A model generated the notes under the pieces. It did no database searches. It was not told where the DNA came from and saw only the letters and a program-made list of their open reading frames with translations. A stretch of 64,000 nt of DNA from Ensifer canadensis (GTDB lineage Bacteria; Pseudomonadota; Alphaproteobacteria; Rhizobiales; Rhizobiaceae), in assembly GCF_017488845.2 (NCBI RefSeq), contig NZ_CP083370.1, positions 2,108,001-2,172,000 of the forward strand. Direction: 5' to 3'. Below, piece by piece: positions 1 through 7,553 of the stretch (position 1 is the stretch's first letter; every line of letters starts with the position of its first letter). Made by a program: the position numbers and the translations under genes.

Positions 1-139
1 GGCCGGCCGCAAGGTCGGCGACGGATGCGGGGCCATTGCTCGGCGGGCGAACGGCGGCCGTCTGCGCCATGGCCGCATTGGACAGAAGCAGCGTGGCGGC
101 CAGCGCCAGAGCGCCGAAGGATTTCGATCGAGTGGACAA
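1..139 (-). CDS. DegP/Do-like periplasmic serine protease, N-terminal part
   Basis: Only the first 46 codons are in the window; the gene runs off the left edge. The translation begins with a basic stretch and a hydrophobic signal peptide ending in an AMA-Q type cleavage site, followed by a Pro/Ala segment and SVADLAA, as in rhizobial Do-family proteases. The proposed start is TTG at 137-139, preceded by GAGGAG nine bases upstream; no in-frame ATG fits. In rhizobia a degP-type gene commonly follows hflK, hflC and the DUF2065 gene, which supports the call. The catalytic domain and PDZ domains lie outside the window, so the assignment rests on the N-terminus and gene order. Confidence 0.55.
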   Translation of the reverse strand, partial: MSTRSKSFGALALAATLLLSNAAMAQTAAVRPPSNGPASVADLAAG

Positions 140-261
140 TTCGCGGAGCTCCTCACATTGTCTCGGCGGTGCGGCGCCCTTGAAGGTAGCCGCGTCATGC
201 GATGCTCTGCAGCCCCATGCGCCCGACAAAGAGCAAGGGTCGCTGCAGCGACTTTGATTTG

Positions 262-308
262 CCGCATAATTTATCCCACGATCGATCCCGATCGGAAGAC
301 TTATGCAG
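262..308. repeat. Dispersed rhizobial palindrome, copy A
   Basis: An imperfect palindrome with outer arms GCATAA and TTATGC around an inner GATCGATC-type core, in the gap between the degP-like gene and the ACT-domain gene. It is related to the better-preserved copies near 486 and 3347 and is probably a degenerate copy of the same intergenic element. Confidence 0.55.
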
Positions 309-433
309 CCGGTGACAGCGACGCGATCCGGGGATCACGTTGCACCCGATCTTCCAGTGAAGATACGGCGGAATTCAGAAGCGTCCAGACACGATTTTCT
401 GATCCGCTCGAAAGTGCGGATACGGAGCCTACA

Positions 434-533
434 GCGCCGCGCGTCAAATATGACGCGCTAAGGACGCTGTAGCACTTCAGGCTCACTGCATAATTTCTCC
501 TTAAATCGAATCCGATTTAAGGAATTATGCAGT
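434..533. repeat. Dispersed rhizobial compound palindrome, copy B
   Basis: Two hairpins in tandem. The first is GCGCGTCA-aata-TGACGCGC (439-458). The second is a long palindrome (486-532) with arms CTGCATAATT and AATTATGCAG and a core in which CTTAAATCG faces CGATTTAAG. The same two-part layout recurs before folA at about 3301-3392, so this is a mobile or selected intergenic repeat, not a unique terminator. It ends just downstream of the ACT-domain gene stop and could also stop transcription. Similar mosaic palindromes are common in rhizobial chromosomes. Confidence 0.7.
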
Positions 534-536
534 AGA

Positions 537-929
537 TCAGATGGTGATCTCGTGCCCGTGCTCTTTCAGCGCCTGCACCGCTTTGTCGAGATCGGAGCCC
601 GGCACGAAGATATAGTCGGTGCTGAAGGTCGAATTGGCAAAGACGCCGATGCCCGCGGCCGACAGCGGCCTGAGCACGGAAGAAAGCACGCCGGGCACGT
701 CGACGCTGAAATGCTGTTCGATACGGAAGCAGCGCCAGCCGAGCGAACTCTGGGTGCTGGAAGGGACGCGCGCGGCGCGACAGACGAGGGTCATTTCCTC
801 TCGCGAGCTGGACACGGTCCAGAAACCCGGCCCCGGCAGCCATTCCGGCATCTGGGAACCGACATTGAGACGGGTGATCGCATATTCGGCATCGACCAGC
901 CGGATCAGCAGTTTATGTGGCATTCGCAT
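537..929 (-). CDS. ACT-domain protein
   Basis: A 130-aa cytosolic protein. The C-terminal part (roughly residues 65-130) has the ACT pattern of a beta strand, the turn DVPGVLSSVLRPLSAAGIG, then a strand with FSTDYIFV and a final helix ending in HGHEITI. ACT domains bind small ligands such as amino acids; the ligand here is unknown. It follows the DUF2065 gene with a TAATG stop/start overlap, so the two are translationally coupled at the end of the hflKC operon. Confidence 0.7.
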   Translation of the reverse strand: MRMPHKLLIRLVDAEYAITRLNVGSQMPEWLPGPGFWTVSSSREEMTLVCRAARVPSSTQSSLGWRCFRIEQHFSVDVPGVLSSVLRPLSAAGIGVFANSTFSTDYIFVPGSDLDKAVQALKEHGHEITI

Positions 930-1117
930 TATCCTCGAAGCAACCAGACAAGTCCGACACCGGCGGCAACGGAAAATACCCCGGCCAGTCGAAGCTGATG
1001 CTCCGGGACATACGGCAAACGCTTCGCCAATTCCACTAAAACCAAAGGGGCCAGTGCGTACACCAGCCCCTCGATGATCAGGAAAAAAGCAATCCCGGTC
1101 AGAAAGTCGGACATTGT
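929..1117 (-). CDS. DUF2065 small membrane protein
   Basis: A 62-aa protein starting at MSDFLTGIAFFLIIEGLVYA; an upstream in-frame ATG would add a basic, implausible leader that overlaps hflC. It has two hydrophobic segments (about residues 4-25 and 43-60) around a short cytoplasmic loop, the signature of DUF2065, a family found next to hflC in many proteobacteria. It lies 4 bases after the hflC stop. Its role is unknown; by position it belongs to the HflKC membrane proteolysis unit. Confidence 0.8.
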   Translation of the reverse strand, partial: TMSDFLTGIAFFLIIEGLVYALAPLVLVELAKRLPYVPEHQLRLAGVFSVAAGVGLVWLLRG

Positions 1118-1121
1118 CCGC

Positions 1122-2045
1122 TTAGTTCCCGGTCGCCGGTTGCGTCTCTGTCGCAGCCGGTGCTTTGCCTTCCGAGTCATTGAAATAACGGAAGAACTCC
1201 GAATGCGGCGACAGCACGAGCGTCGTGTCCGAGCTACCGATGGACTCCGTATAGGCGGTCATCGAACGGTAGAATTCGAAGAACTTCGGATCGCGCGCAA
1301 ATGCGTCGGCAAAGGTCTTCGTCCGTTCGGCTTCGCCTTCACCGCGCAGGATTTCCGATTCGCGCTGGGCGTCGGCGACGATCTCGACGACCTGACGGTC
1401 GGCGATGGCGCGGCGACGCTGGCCGGCTTCGTTACCGCGGGCACGGATCAGTTCGGCTTCCGCCAGACGCTCGGCCTTCATGCGGTCGAAGGTCTGCTGC
1501 GAGACTTCCTGCGTAAGGTCTGTGCGACGGATGCGAACGTCCTCGATGTTGAGGCCGAGCGATTCGGCATCGGTTTTGAGGTCGGCGCGAACTTCGCGCA
1601 TCATCGATGCACGCTCGTCGGACAGCGCTGCCTCGAAGCCACGCAGACCGTAGACGCGACGCAGCGATGCGTCGAGACGGGTGCGCAGACGTGCCTCGGC
1701 AGAATCGCGGTCGCCCGAAACGGTTTCGCGGAAGCGACGGGGATCGGCGATCTTGTAGATGACGAAGGCGTCGACTTCATAGAACTTGCCGCCCGAAACC
1801 TGGACGCGGATGTTGTCGAGATCGAAGCGCAGGGCCTGGTCTTCGACATACTGCACGCGATCGGCATCCATGAAGGCGAAGGGCAGCTTGAAGTAGAGGC
1901 CCGGCTGGGTCTTGACGTCCTGGATCTGACCGAAGCGAACGACGATCGCCTGCTGGCGTTCGTTGACCACGAAGATCGACGAATAGAGACCGACCAGGAC
2001 GACGGCGAGCAGGATCAGGATGATTGAAGTACGATTGTTGATCAC
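1122..2045 (-). CDS. hflC: HflC, SPFH-domain modulator of FtsH protease
   Basis: A 307-aa band-7/SPFH protein with one N-terminal membrane anchor (residues 8-27), the SPFH core (NERQQAIVVRFGQIQDV) and a long charged helix rich in R/E/A/Q in the second half. In Escherichia coli HflC forms a periplasm-facing cage with HflK around the FtsH AAA protease and modulates membrane-protein degradation. The start ATG overlaps the hflK stop as ATGA, so the partners are coupled. The C-terminal tail is Thr/Ala/Pro-rich, as in other rhizobial HflC. Confidence 0.93.
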   Translation of the reverse strand: MINNRTSIILILLAVVLVGLYSSIFVVNERQQAIVVRFGQIQDVKTQPGLYFKLPFAFMDADRVQYVEDQALRFDLDNIRVQVSGGKFYEVDAFVIYKIADPRRFRETVSGDRDSAEARLRTRLDASLRRVYGLRGFEAALSDERASMMREVRADLKTDAESLGLNIEDVRIRRTDLTQEVSQQTFDRMKAERLAEAELIRARGNEAGQRRRAIADRQVVEIVADAQRESEILRGEGEAERTKTFADAFARDPKFFEFYRSMTAYTESIGSSDTTLVLSPHSEFFRYFNDSEGKAPAATETQPATGN

Positions 2046-3139
2046 TGTGCGCCTCCCGACTGTGCCGGCCGACCGATTTCATTCAGCGGCAGATAGGGCA
2101 CGACGCCCTGCCCGTTCTTCTCGTCGATGATGACCTTCTTCGACTTGCCGAGAACGCCTTGCATCGTTTCGAGATAGAGACGCTTGCGGGTTACATCAGG
2201 CGCCTTTGAATATTCGTCATAAACAGAGATGAAGCGCTGGGCCTCACCTTGCGCTTCCTTGACGACGCGGCCCTTGTAGGCGGCTGCCTCTTCGCGGATC
2301 TGCGCGCCCTGACCGCGGGCCTTGCCGAGGATCTGGTTGGCGTACTGGTTGGCTTCTTCGACGAAGCGGTCTTCGTCCTGCTCGGCACGCTGCACTTCGT
2401 CGAACGCATCGGCGACTTCGCGCGGCGGGGCCGCATCCTCGATCGCCACGGTGTTGACGGAAACGCCGGCGCCGTAGCTGTCCATCGTTGCCTGGATCGT
2501 GCTCTTCACGTCGGCGGCGATCGCCTGACGGTTATCGCGGAAAATGTCCTGGGCCGGACGACGGCCGACCACTTCGCGCATCGCGCTTTCGGCGACCTGC
2601 TGCAGCGTGTCAGCCGGATTTTCGACGTTGAAGAGGTAGGCCTTCGGATCCGTGACCGAGAACAGCACCGAGAACTGAACGTTGACGATGTTCTGGTCGC
2701 CGGTGAGCATCAGGCCGGCATTGGACTGACCGCTGTTGCGGCCGCCGATGTTCTGCTGCTGCTCGGTGATCTTGACGAACTCGACGGTTTCGAGCGGCCA
2801 GAAGTGATAGTGCAGGCCCGGCATCGAGATCTCGTCCTTCGGCTTGCCGAAGCGCATTTCGACGCCGCGTTCATCCGGCTGGACGGTGTAGATCGAGTTG
2901 ATCAGGATGAAGCCGACGATCAGCAGGCCGACGATGGCGAAGATGCCGCCGTTGAAACCGCCGGGAACGACGTTCTTCAGCTGATCCTGGCCACGGCGAA
3001 TGATCTCTTCGAGATCCGGCGGTCCGCCCTTGCCGCCGCCACGCGGCCGGTTCGGCCCCTGGCCCCATGGCCCCTGATTGCCTCCGCCGCCGCCGCCGCC
3101 CCAAGGGCCGCCGCCGCCATTCTGATTGCTCCAGGGCAT
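2042..3139 (-). CDS. hflK: HflK, SPFH-domain modulator of FtsH protease
   Basis: A 365-aa partner of HflC. It has the typical Gly/Asn/Gln-rich cytoplasmic N-terminus (about residues 1-40), one transmembrane segment near residues 64-86, then the SPFH domain (TVQPDERGVEMRFGKP) and a coiled helical region containing the AQRFISVYDEY stretch. Start is ATG at 3137-3139, preceded by GAGAGG. About 250 bases upstream separate it from folA and contain a dispersed palindrome. First gene of the operon hflK-hflC-DUF2065-ACT. Confidence 0.93.
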   Translation of the reverse strand: MPWSNQNGGGGPWGGGGGGGNQGPWGQGPNRPRGGGKGGPPDLEEIIRRGQDQLKNVVPGGFNGGIFAIVGLLIVGFILINSIYTVQPDERGVEMRFGKPKDEISMPGLHYHFWPLETVEFVKITEQQQNIGGRNSGQSNAGLMLTGDQNIVNVQFSVLFSVTDPKAYLFNVENPADTLQQVAESAMREVVGRRPAQDIFRDNRQAIAADVKSTIQATMDSYGAGVSVNTVAIEDAAPPREVADAFDEVQRAEQDEDRFVEEANQYANQILGKARGQGAQIREEAAAYKGRVVKEAQGEAQRFISVYDEYSKAPDVTRKRLYLETMQGVLGKSKKVIIDEKNGQGVVPYLPLNEIGRPAQSGGAQ

Positions 3140-3300
3140 CAAAACCTCTCTTTTGAATACTGCTCACGCTGAACTGCCGCGCGAATGCACGGACGTCCAC
3201 GATGTGAACCCGTTATAGGTATGACATGCACCGCTTTCAACGCGATACGCCAGAGTTCACCGTAAATGGTTCAAAATAGTTGACGAATGGCCCATTACGC

Positions 3301-3392
3301 GCGGCGCGCCAAACATGACGCGCCAAGGACAGCGCTTCAAACTCGCTGCATAACTTTCTCCTTAGATCGATGCCGATTTTAGGAGGCATGCA
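3301..3392. repeat. Dispersed rhizobial compound palindrome, copy C
   Basis: Same architecture as the copy at 434-533: a GCGCGCCA-aaca-TGACGCGC-type hairpin followed by a GCATAACTTTCTCCTTAGATCG palindrome facing CGATTTTAGGAGGCATGC. It sits directly after the folA stop and before hflK. Confidence 0.7.
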
Positions 3393-3929
3393 TTAGCGCG
3401 TGGCCCGGCGCCGCCACGTCACGAAATGCATGGCATGGCTGTCTTTCTCGCCCTGCGGCAGGTCCTCTTCGAACACCTTGTCGAAAACGTCAGGGTCGAT
3501 ATCCGGAAAGCGAGTATCGCCTTCGACTTCCGCCTGAACCTCTGTGATGTGCAGGATATCGGCGACGCCGATCGATTGCCGGTAGATCTCGCCGCCGCCA
3601 ATAACGCAGATCTCGTCTGCCCCTGATGCCGACGCTTCGCGCCGCGCTGCGCCCAGCGCCTCCTCCAGCGAATGCGCGACGGTCGCGCCCTCAGCAGTAA
3701 AATCTGCGCTGCGGCTGATGACGATGTTCGCTCGGCCGGGCAGCGGACGTCCGATCGAGGCCCAGGTCTTGCGCCCCATGATCACGGGCTTGCCGATCGT
3801 CAGCGCCTTGAAGCGCTTGAGATCGGTGGAAAGCCGCCACGGCAGATCGCCGTCGCGGCCGATGACGCCGTTGGCGGCAACCGCGACGACGATGGAGATT
3901 TTCGGCTCGTTGGTGCTGGTATCAGTCAT
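3393..3929 (-). CDS. folA: Dihydrofolate reductase
   Basis: A 178-aa enzyme reducing dihydrofolate to tetrahydrofolate with NADPH, needed to regenerate the folate oxidised by thymidylate synthase. Visible motifs are the N-terminal strand IVVAVAANGVIGRDGDLPW with the active-site acid in the following helix region, GKPVIMGRKTW, GRPLPGRANIVISR and the Rossmann-like CVIGGGEIY. The start MTDTSTNEPK at 3929 was chosen because longer forms run through the upstream GST gene. It overlaps the GST stop by 8 bases. thyA-folA-hflK order is standard in rhizobia. Confidence 0.93.
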   Translation of the reverse strand: MTDTSTNEPKISIVVAVAANGVIGRDGDLPWRLSTDLKRFKALTIGKPVIMGRKTWASIGRPLPGRANIVISRSADFTAEGATVAHSLEEALGAARREASASGADEICVIGGGEIYRQSIGVADILHITEVQAEVEGDTRFPDIDPDVFDKVFEEDLPQGEKDSHAMHFVTWRRRATR

Positions 3930-4527
3930 GGAACCCATTCGGTTTGCTGTCGATTTCACTTGCCCTGACATAGGCTGCCCGGTCCGTGACCACCCGGATA
4001 TAGCGGTCGACGACCTCACTCTCGGGCAGGATCTTGCGCATCCATTGCAGTGCGCTGGCCAAAAGCAGGTCGGCGGCGCTCATCGTCGCGCCGAGCAGAT
4101 AGGTCTGTCGGTTGAGCACGTCGATCACATGGGCGCACATTTCGCTGTAGAGCCGCGCCTGCGCCGGATTGTTGATCGTCGCGCCGGTGATGTGGGCCAG
4201 CGCCGTCGGCTCGATCACGCCGGCATAATAGGCAAGCCAGGAGAGATAGGCGCCGCGCTCGGGATGGCCGGGCGCCCGGCCGAGACTGCATTCGGGGTGA
4301 AGGTCGGTGAGATATTGTACCACGGCCGCCGATTCCCAGATCAGCGCACCCTTGTGCAAGAGCGCCGGCACCTGCTTGTGCGGATGCGGATTGTTGTCGT
4401 CGGGTGCGCCGGTGCCATCCCAGCGGCGGATCGAGACATAGCGGATCTCGTATTCCGCGCCGATCTCCTCGAGCAGCCAGACGATACGCGACGAGCGCGA
4501 CAAGGGTGCGTGGACGAGCGTCAGCAT
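3922..4527 (-). CDS. Glutathione S-transferase family protein
   Basis: About 201 aa. The N-terminal thioredoxin-like domain starts MLTLVHAPLSRSSRIVWLLEE, has the cis-Pro segment KQVPALLHKG and the glutathione-binding Glu-Ser of WESAAVVQYL. The C-terminal all-helical domain includes YLLGATMSAADLLLAS, the N-capping-box/hydrophobic-staple region of the GST fold. Start at 4525-4527 follows a GGGAGG ribosome binding site. It lies between thyA and folA, with an overlap into folA; its substrate cannot be told. Confidence 0.85.
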   Translation of the reverse strand: MLTLVHAPLSRSSRIVWLLEEIGAEYEIRYVSIRRWDGTGAPDDNNPHPHKQVPALLHKGALIWESAAVVQYLTDLHPECSLGRAPGHPERGAYLSWLAYYAGVIEPTALAHITGATINNPAQARLYSEMCAHVIDVLNRQTYLLGATMSAADLLLASALQWMRKILPESEVVDRYIRVVTDRAAYVRASEIDSKPNGFHD

Positions 4528-4678
4528 CGAAACCTCCCGACAGCGCCTCGCCGAACATGATGCGCAAAGGCCGCTGTAACATCTGAACTCCGTAAGAAAC
4601 GGCAAACCCTCCCGGTCTGCCGCCGTTACGCGAATGCCCGTATCGACCGCCTGCCCGCACCCCCGAGGCGACGACGCC

Positions 4679-4981
4679 TCAGACGGCGATCGGCGCCTTG
4701 ATGGTTGAATCAGCTTCGTAGCCGACCAGGGTAAAGTCTTCAAAACGGAACGAAAACAGATCCTTGACGTCTGGCTTGATCTGCATGGTCGGCAGCGTCT
4801 TCGGCGTGCGGGCAAGCTGCAGCCGTGCCTGGTCGAAATGGTTGTGGTAGATATGCGCGTCGCCGAAGGTATGGACGAAATCGCCCGGCTTCAGCCCGGT
4901 CACCTGCGCCACCATCATCGTCAGAAGCGCGTAGGAGGCGATGTTGAACGGTTTTCCGACATCAACACTTTTGGCATTCAT
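4679..4981 (-). pseudogene. thyA: Thymidylate synthase, 3'-terminal fragment at island junction
   Basis: The last ~90 codons match bacterial ThyA exactly in style: [35 protein letters not shown] and the terminal KAPIAV. The family is about 264 aa, and this frame lacks the N-terminal folate site, the catalytic Cys region and the arginine phosphate-binding residues. The ten residues before PFNIASY do not match ThyA (expected FLGV). They come from foreign DNA that begins near 4951-4960. No other thyA piece is in the window. Either the 5' part sits at the far island end, or the far end of the element restores a full gene. Confidence 0.85.
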
Positions 4982-5348
4982 TTGGTACCGACCTACGACT
5001 CAGTTTATGTTTAATTCAAAGTAAGGTCCTGACCCACGAATGGTAGCCCAATAGTGATTTAACCCTTCTTTCATCTCCCCTCTTTTGCACCCCGCCAGGG
5101 GTGATGGCAACCGAAGGTTGCTTCAAAAAGAAAAAAGACAAACCTAAGATTGCATATATGAAACGCAAAAAAGGCGGCCTCTTGGCCACCTGACTCATCA
5201 ACTTAACCCTTCGCGATCGTCGGCTCCCCAACCCATTACCGCAAGACTGTTATCGCACGTTCCGATCCGACCTGCAACGCTAAAGAGAGAAAACCAGTGA
5301 CAACATCAGCCCTCGACGAGAACTGAAACGTTCCATGTGAAGGGCTGC
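4951..5348. other. Island left terminus: thyA junction and element end
   Basis: Sequence departs from thyA at about 4951-4960 and the first island gene ends at 5349. The gap is poorer in GC than its surroundings. It contains two short perfect hairpins (5088-5103, CACCCC/GGGGTG; 5107-5121, GCAACC/GGTTGC) and a 10-bp direct repeat TTAACCCTTC at 5059-5068 and 5203-5212. These could be recombinase arm sites or the operon terminator; neither hairpin is followed by a clear T tract on either strand. No gene is evident. Confidence 0.5.
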
Positions 5349-7007
5349 TTAACCGGCACGTCGGTTCCGAATGCTATCCAAAACCCTTTCGAGAATACCG
5401 GCGGCAGCTTCATAATTACCTTCAGCCAACAGTCTCTCGGCGTCCGACAGGACTTTATAAGCCTTGAACCGGCCTGCCATTTGTTTCTGAATTTCACCTA
5501 GCGCTTTCTCGCGAGCCTCGACGGATCGCGGCTCGATCTTGCCCTCTGCAGTGGTGCGGCGGACGAGAATCTCGTTCAAGTACGGTTGAAGTGAAATTCG
5601 GTGTCCCTGGCCCATGAGTTGGACCGCCATGGTAAGGATAGTCTCTTGCCAGTTGGTCGTCGGGTCGACATCCATTCCCCGTTCAGCCAGCAGGTCAAGC
5701 TGATACTCTATCACCTCCGTGATGTATCGTGCACGCAAGCGATGAATGTTGGCCTTTTTGATACGAGCCTTTCTGAAGAAAAATCCACAAATCCGCGTGA
5801 TACTATCGGTGGTAAGCGCCTTGCCGGTCTTCTCGGAAATGAAGAGCGGAAGGTTGTTTTGGCCTTCCAGACCAAGGTCCCGGATGACTTGCTTTCGCTG
5901 CTCGTCATTGTAGAGGTAATCAACAATCATCAGGACAAGATCGAGCGGAATCCGTAGATTGCTTTTCCCTCTGTTCTTCCGGACTACCTTGACTTCAAGG
6001 TATGGCGGCATTCCCTCGTCGAATAGGCCCATCACGGTATCGGGGGTGGGAAAGTCGCTCTGATACAGCTGGACCATTTCGCTGACCCGAGCGCCACTCA
6101 TAAAAGGGCAGCTCACAATAAGCTTGTCTCTGCCGATGTTCCTGGAGTGCAGATCGATCTGACGCAGAAGCTCTTCGATTTCGTCGCCTGTCGGAGTATG
6201 TCTTGTACCGTACGTGCTGTGACCACCGCGGATCAGCAACGGTGACACCCATTTCATGTAAGTTTTTCCATGACGCCCGGTTACTTGCACCTGCTCGCTG
6301 GTGACCGGAAACGGGTAGTCGGCCATGTCCTCTGGATAGTCGTGCTTCGAGGCGACCTGCACCTGATTTTTCAAGCGGCCTTTCGACTCCGCCCATTTAA
6401 GGAAGTCGTGGAGTGCTATAATGTATCCGTCACTTTGCCGGGGTGACACTCCCGCGTTGGCAAATTCGCTCTGCAGCTCGAGTAGAAACCCATCGTTGAT
6501 CTCATGGTATTCAAGCGAGCGTTTGCGTTGAGCTCGTCGAACTACGCGCAAGTCCTTTATCGTCTCTTCAACGCTCTGGGGGGTTTGCTTTCGCTCAACA
6601 ACTAAGTACCGCGCGTAGTCGCCTACCCAATCGTCGAAGCCCTCGTCGTCCCAGATTAGGGTTGGCACGATCAGCTGACGGGTTTTAACGAGCACGGGCA
6701 CGCGCCAAATCGATGCGTCCGCTACTCGCGAAGAAAAGACAACAACGTTGTCGGCTGCATTTGACTCGAGACCAGCGAGCTTGCCGAAATCTGCTGGCGC
6801 GGGGTTATCCCTTTCCCAGTCGCCCAACATGCGCCGTAGCGCTGTACTACTGGTCAGCGTTGCCGTTGCGCACCCGATCCGCGAAGCAAACCACTCACGC
6901 GAGTAACGGCCGGCCCTGTTCGGCACATCCGCAGGATTTAAGCCTACGAGCAGGTTCTCGAGCCCTTCCACAAACAGTTTCATTTGGGCTGCCGTAGATC
7001 GAGCCAT
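5349..7007 (-). CDS. Tyrosine recombinase (552 aa), last gene of integrase operon
   Basis: The C-terminal half carries a tyrosine-recombinase active site: Arg in FMSGARVSEMVQLY (R307), the HxxR box in IHRLRARYITEV (H422/R425), His in MGQGHRISL (H469) and the likely nucleophile in LQPYLNEI (Y476). Residues 130-215 look like a SAM-like core-binding domain. Near the N-terminus, RYSREWFASRIG (about 34-45) resembles the HTH-like module found repeatedly in the other proteins of this operon. Its start lies 3 bases after the stop of the 180-aa gene. It is expected to act with the two other recombinases in integrating and excising the island; it is the gene nearest the thyA junction. Confidence 0.85.
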   Translation of the reverse strand: MARSTAAQMKLFVEGLENLLVGLNPADVPNRAGRYSREWFASRIGCATATLTSSTALRRMLGDWERDNPAPADFGKLAGLESNAADNVVVFSSRVADASIWRVPVLVKTRQLIVPTLIWDDEGFDDWVGDYARYLVVERKQTPQSVEETIKDLRVVRRAQRKRSLEYHEINDGFLLELQSEFANAGVSPRQSDGYIIALHDFLKWAESKGRLKNQVQVASKHDYPEDMADYPFPVTSEQVQVTGRHGKTYMKWVSPLLIRGGHSTYGTRHTPTGDEIEELLRQIDLHSRNIGRDKLIVSCPFMSGARVSEMVQLYQSDFPTPDTVMGLFDEGMPPYLEVKVVRKNRGKSNLRIPLDLVLMIVDYLYNDEQRKQVIRDLGLEGQNNLPLFISEKTGKALTTDSITRICGFFFRKARIKKANIHRLRARYITEVIEYQLDLLAERGMDVDPTTNWQETILTMAVQLMGQGHRISLQPYLNEILVRRTTAEGKIEPRSVEAREKALGEIQKQMAGRFKAYKVLSDAERLLAEGNYEAAAGILERVLDSIRNRRAG

Positions 7008-7010
7008 GGA

Positions 7011-7553
7011 TCAACGTACCAATGTAAGCGCCCCACCCTGGGTCGCAACGATGCGTTTGAGTTCCGCATTTTCCGCTTCCAGAGATTTGATCGTGCTGGT
7101 TAGTTGCTTGATAGTATACCGTTCACGTTTCAAGGCAGCCTCGGCTGCGTCAACAAGGTCTCGGGCCACGTGGACCTTCCCGTTTGCCAATTCCACCTGC
7201 TTTTTGAGACCTTTCAACCGCTCCTCCGTCGCGAGGTCTCTGACCTCTCGGGAAACGTACTGGCGCTTTCGCTTCGGCTTTTCAGGTTCGACCTTCGCTT
7301 CCCCAGGTCCTTTAACCGCGGCAGAATACAGGTCGTCTAAGAGCCTAGCGATCTCTGTAGATTCCTCGCTATATTTCTCGCTTTTGGTGTTGAGGTCTCG
7401 TTTGCTTCCAACTCCACGAATTCCAAACTCTGGGCAGGACCAACCTACCGCATCAGAGAGGGTTCTCGGAACCGTAACCCCTTTGGGCACACCCTTTTCG
7501 ACCCATTTTTCAAACAGAACCTTCATGGCTTCAAGTTGCTGCTTCACTGCCAT
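7011..7553 (-). CDS. Small coiled-coil accessory protein of the integrase operon
   Basis: 180 aa, starting ATG 7551-7553 after GGGAGG, inside the 3' end of the upstream 679-aa gene (23-base overlap). The N-terminal ~70 residues include VPRTLSDAVGWSCPEFG, similar to the HTH-like module of the neighbouring recombinases. The middle is Lys/Glu/Pro-rich. Residues about 110-172 form a strong predicted coiled coil ending in SLEAENAELKRIV. Tn554 TnpC and the small protein of GInt islands occupy equivalent positions. By analogy it is a DNA-binding or recombinase-bridging factor; direct evidence is only position, size and coiled coil. Confidence 0.65.
   Translation of the reverse strand: MAVKQQLEAMKVLFEKWVEKGVPKGVTVPRTLSDAVGWSCPEFGIRGVGSKRDLNTKSEKYSEESTEIARLLDDLYSAAVKGPGEAKVEPEKPKRKRQYVSREVRDLATEERLKGLKKQVELANGKVHVARDLVDAAEAALKRERYTIKQLTSTIKSLEAENAELKRIVATQGGALTLVR

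Noticed and set aside
1074..3172. Long plus-strand frames opposite hflC and hflK
   Set aside because: They are antisense shadows of well-identified genes with matching codon positions and have no start signals.
5088..5121. Two hairpins as a Rho-independent terminator of the integrase operon
   Set aside because: No T tract follows on either strand, so they were left as unassigned structure at the element end.
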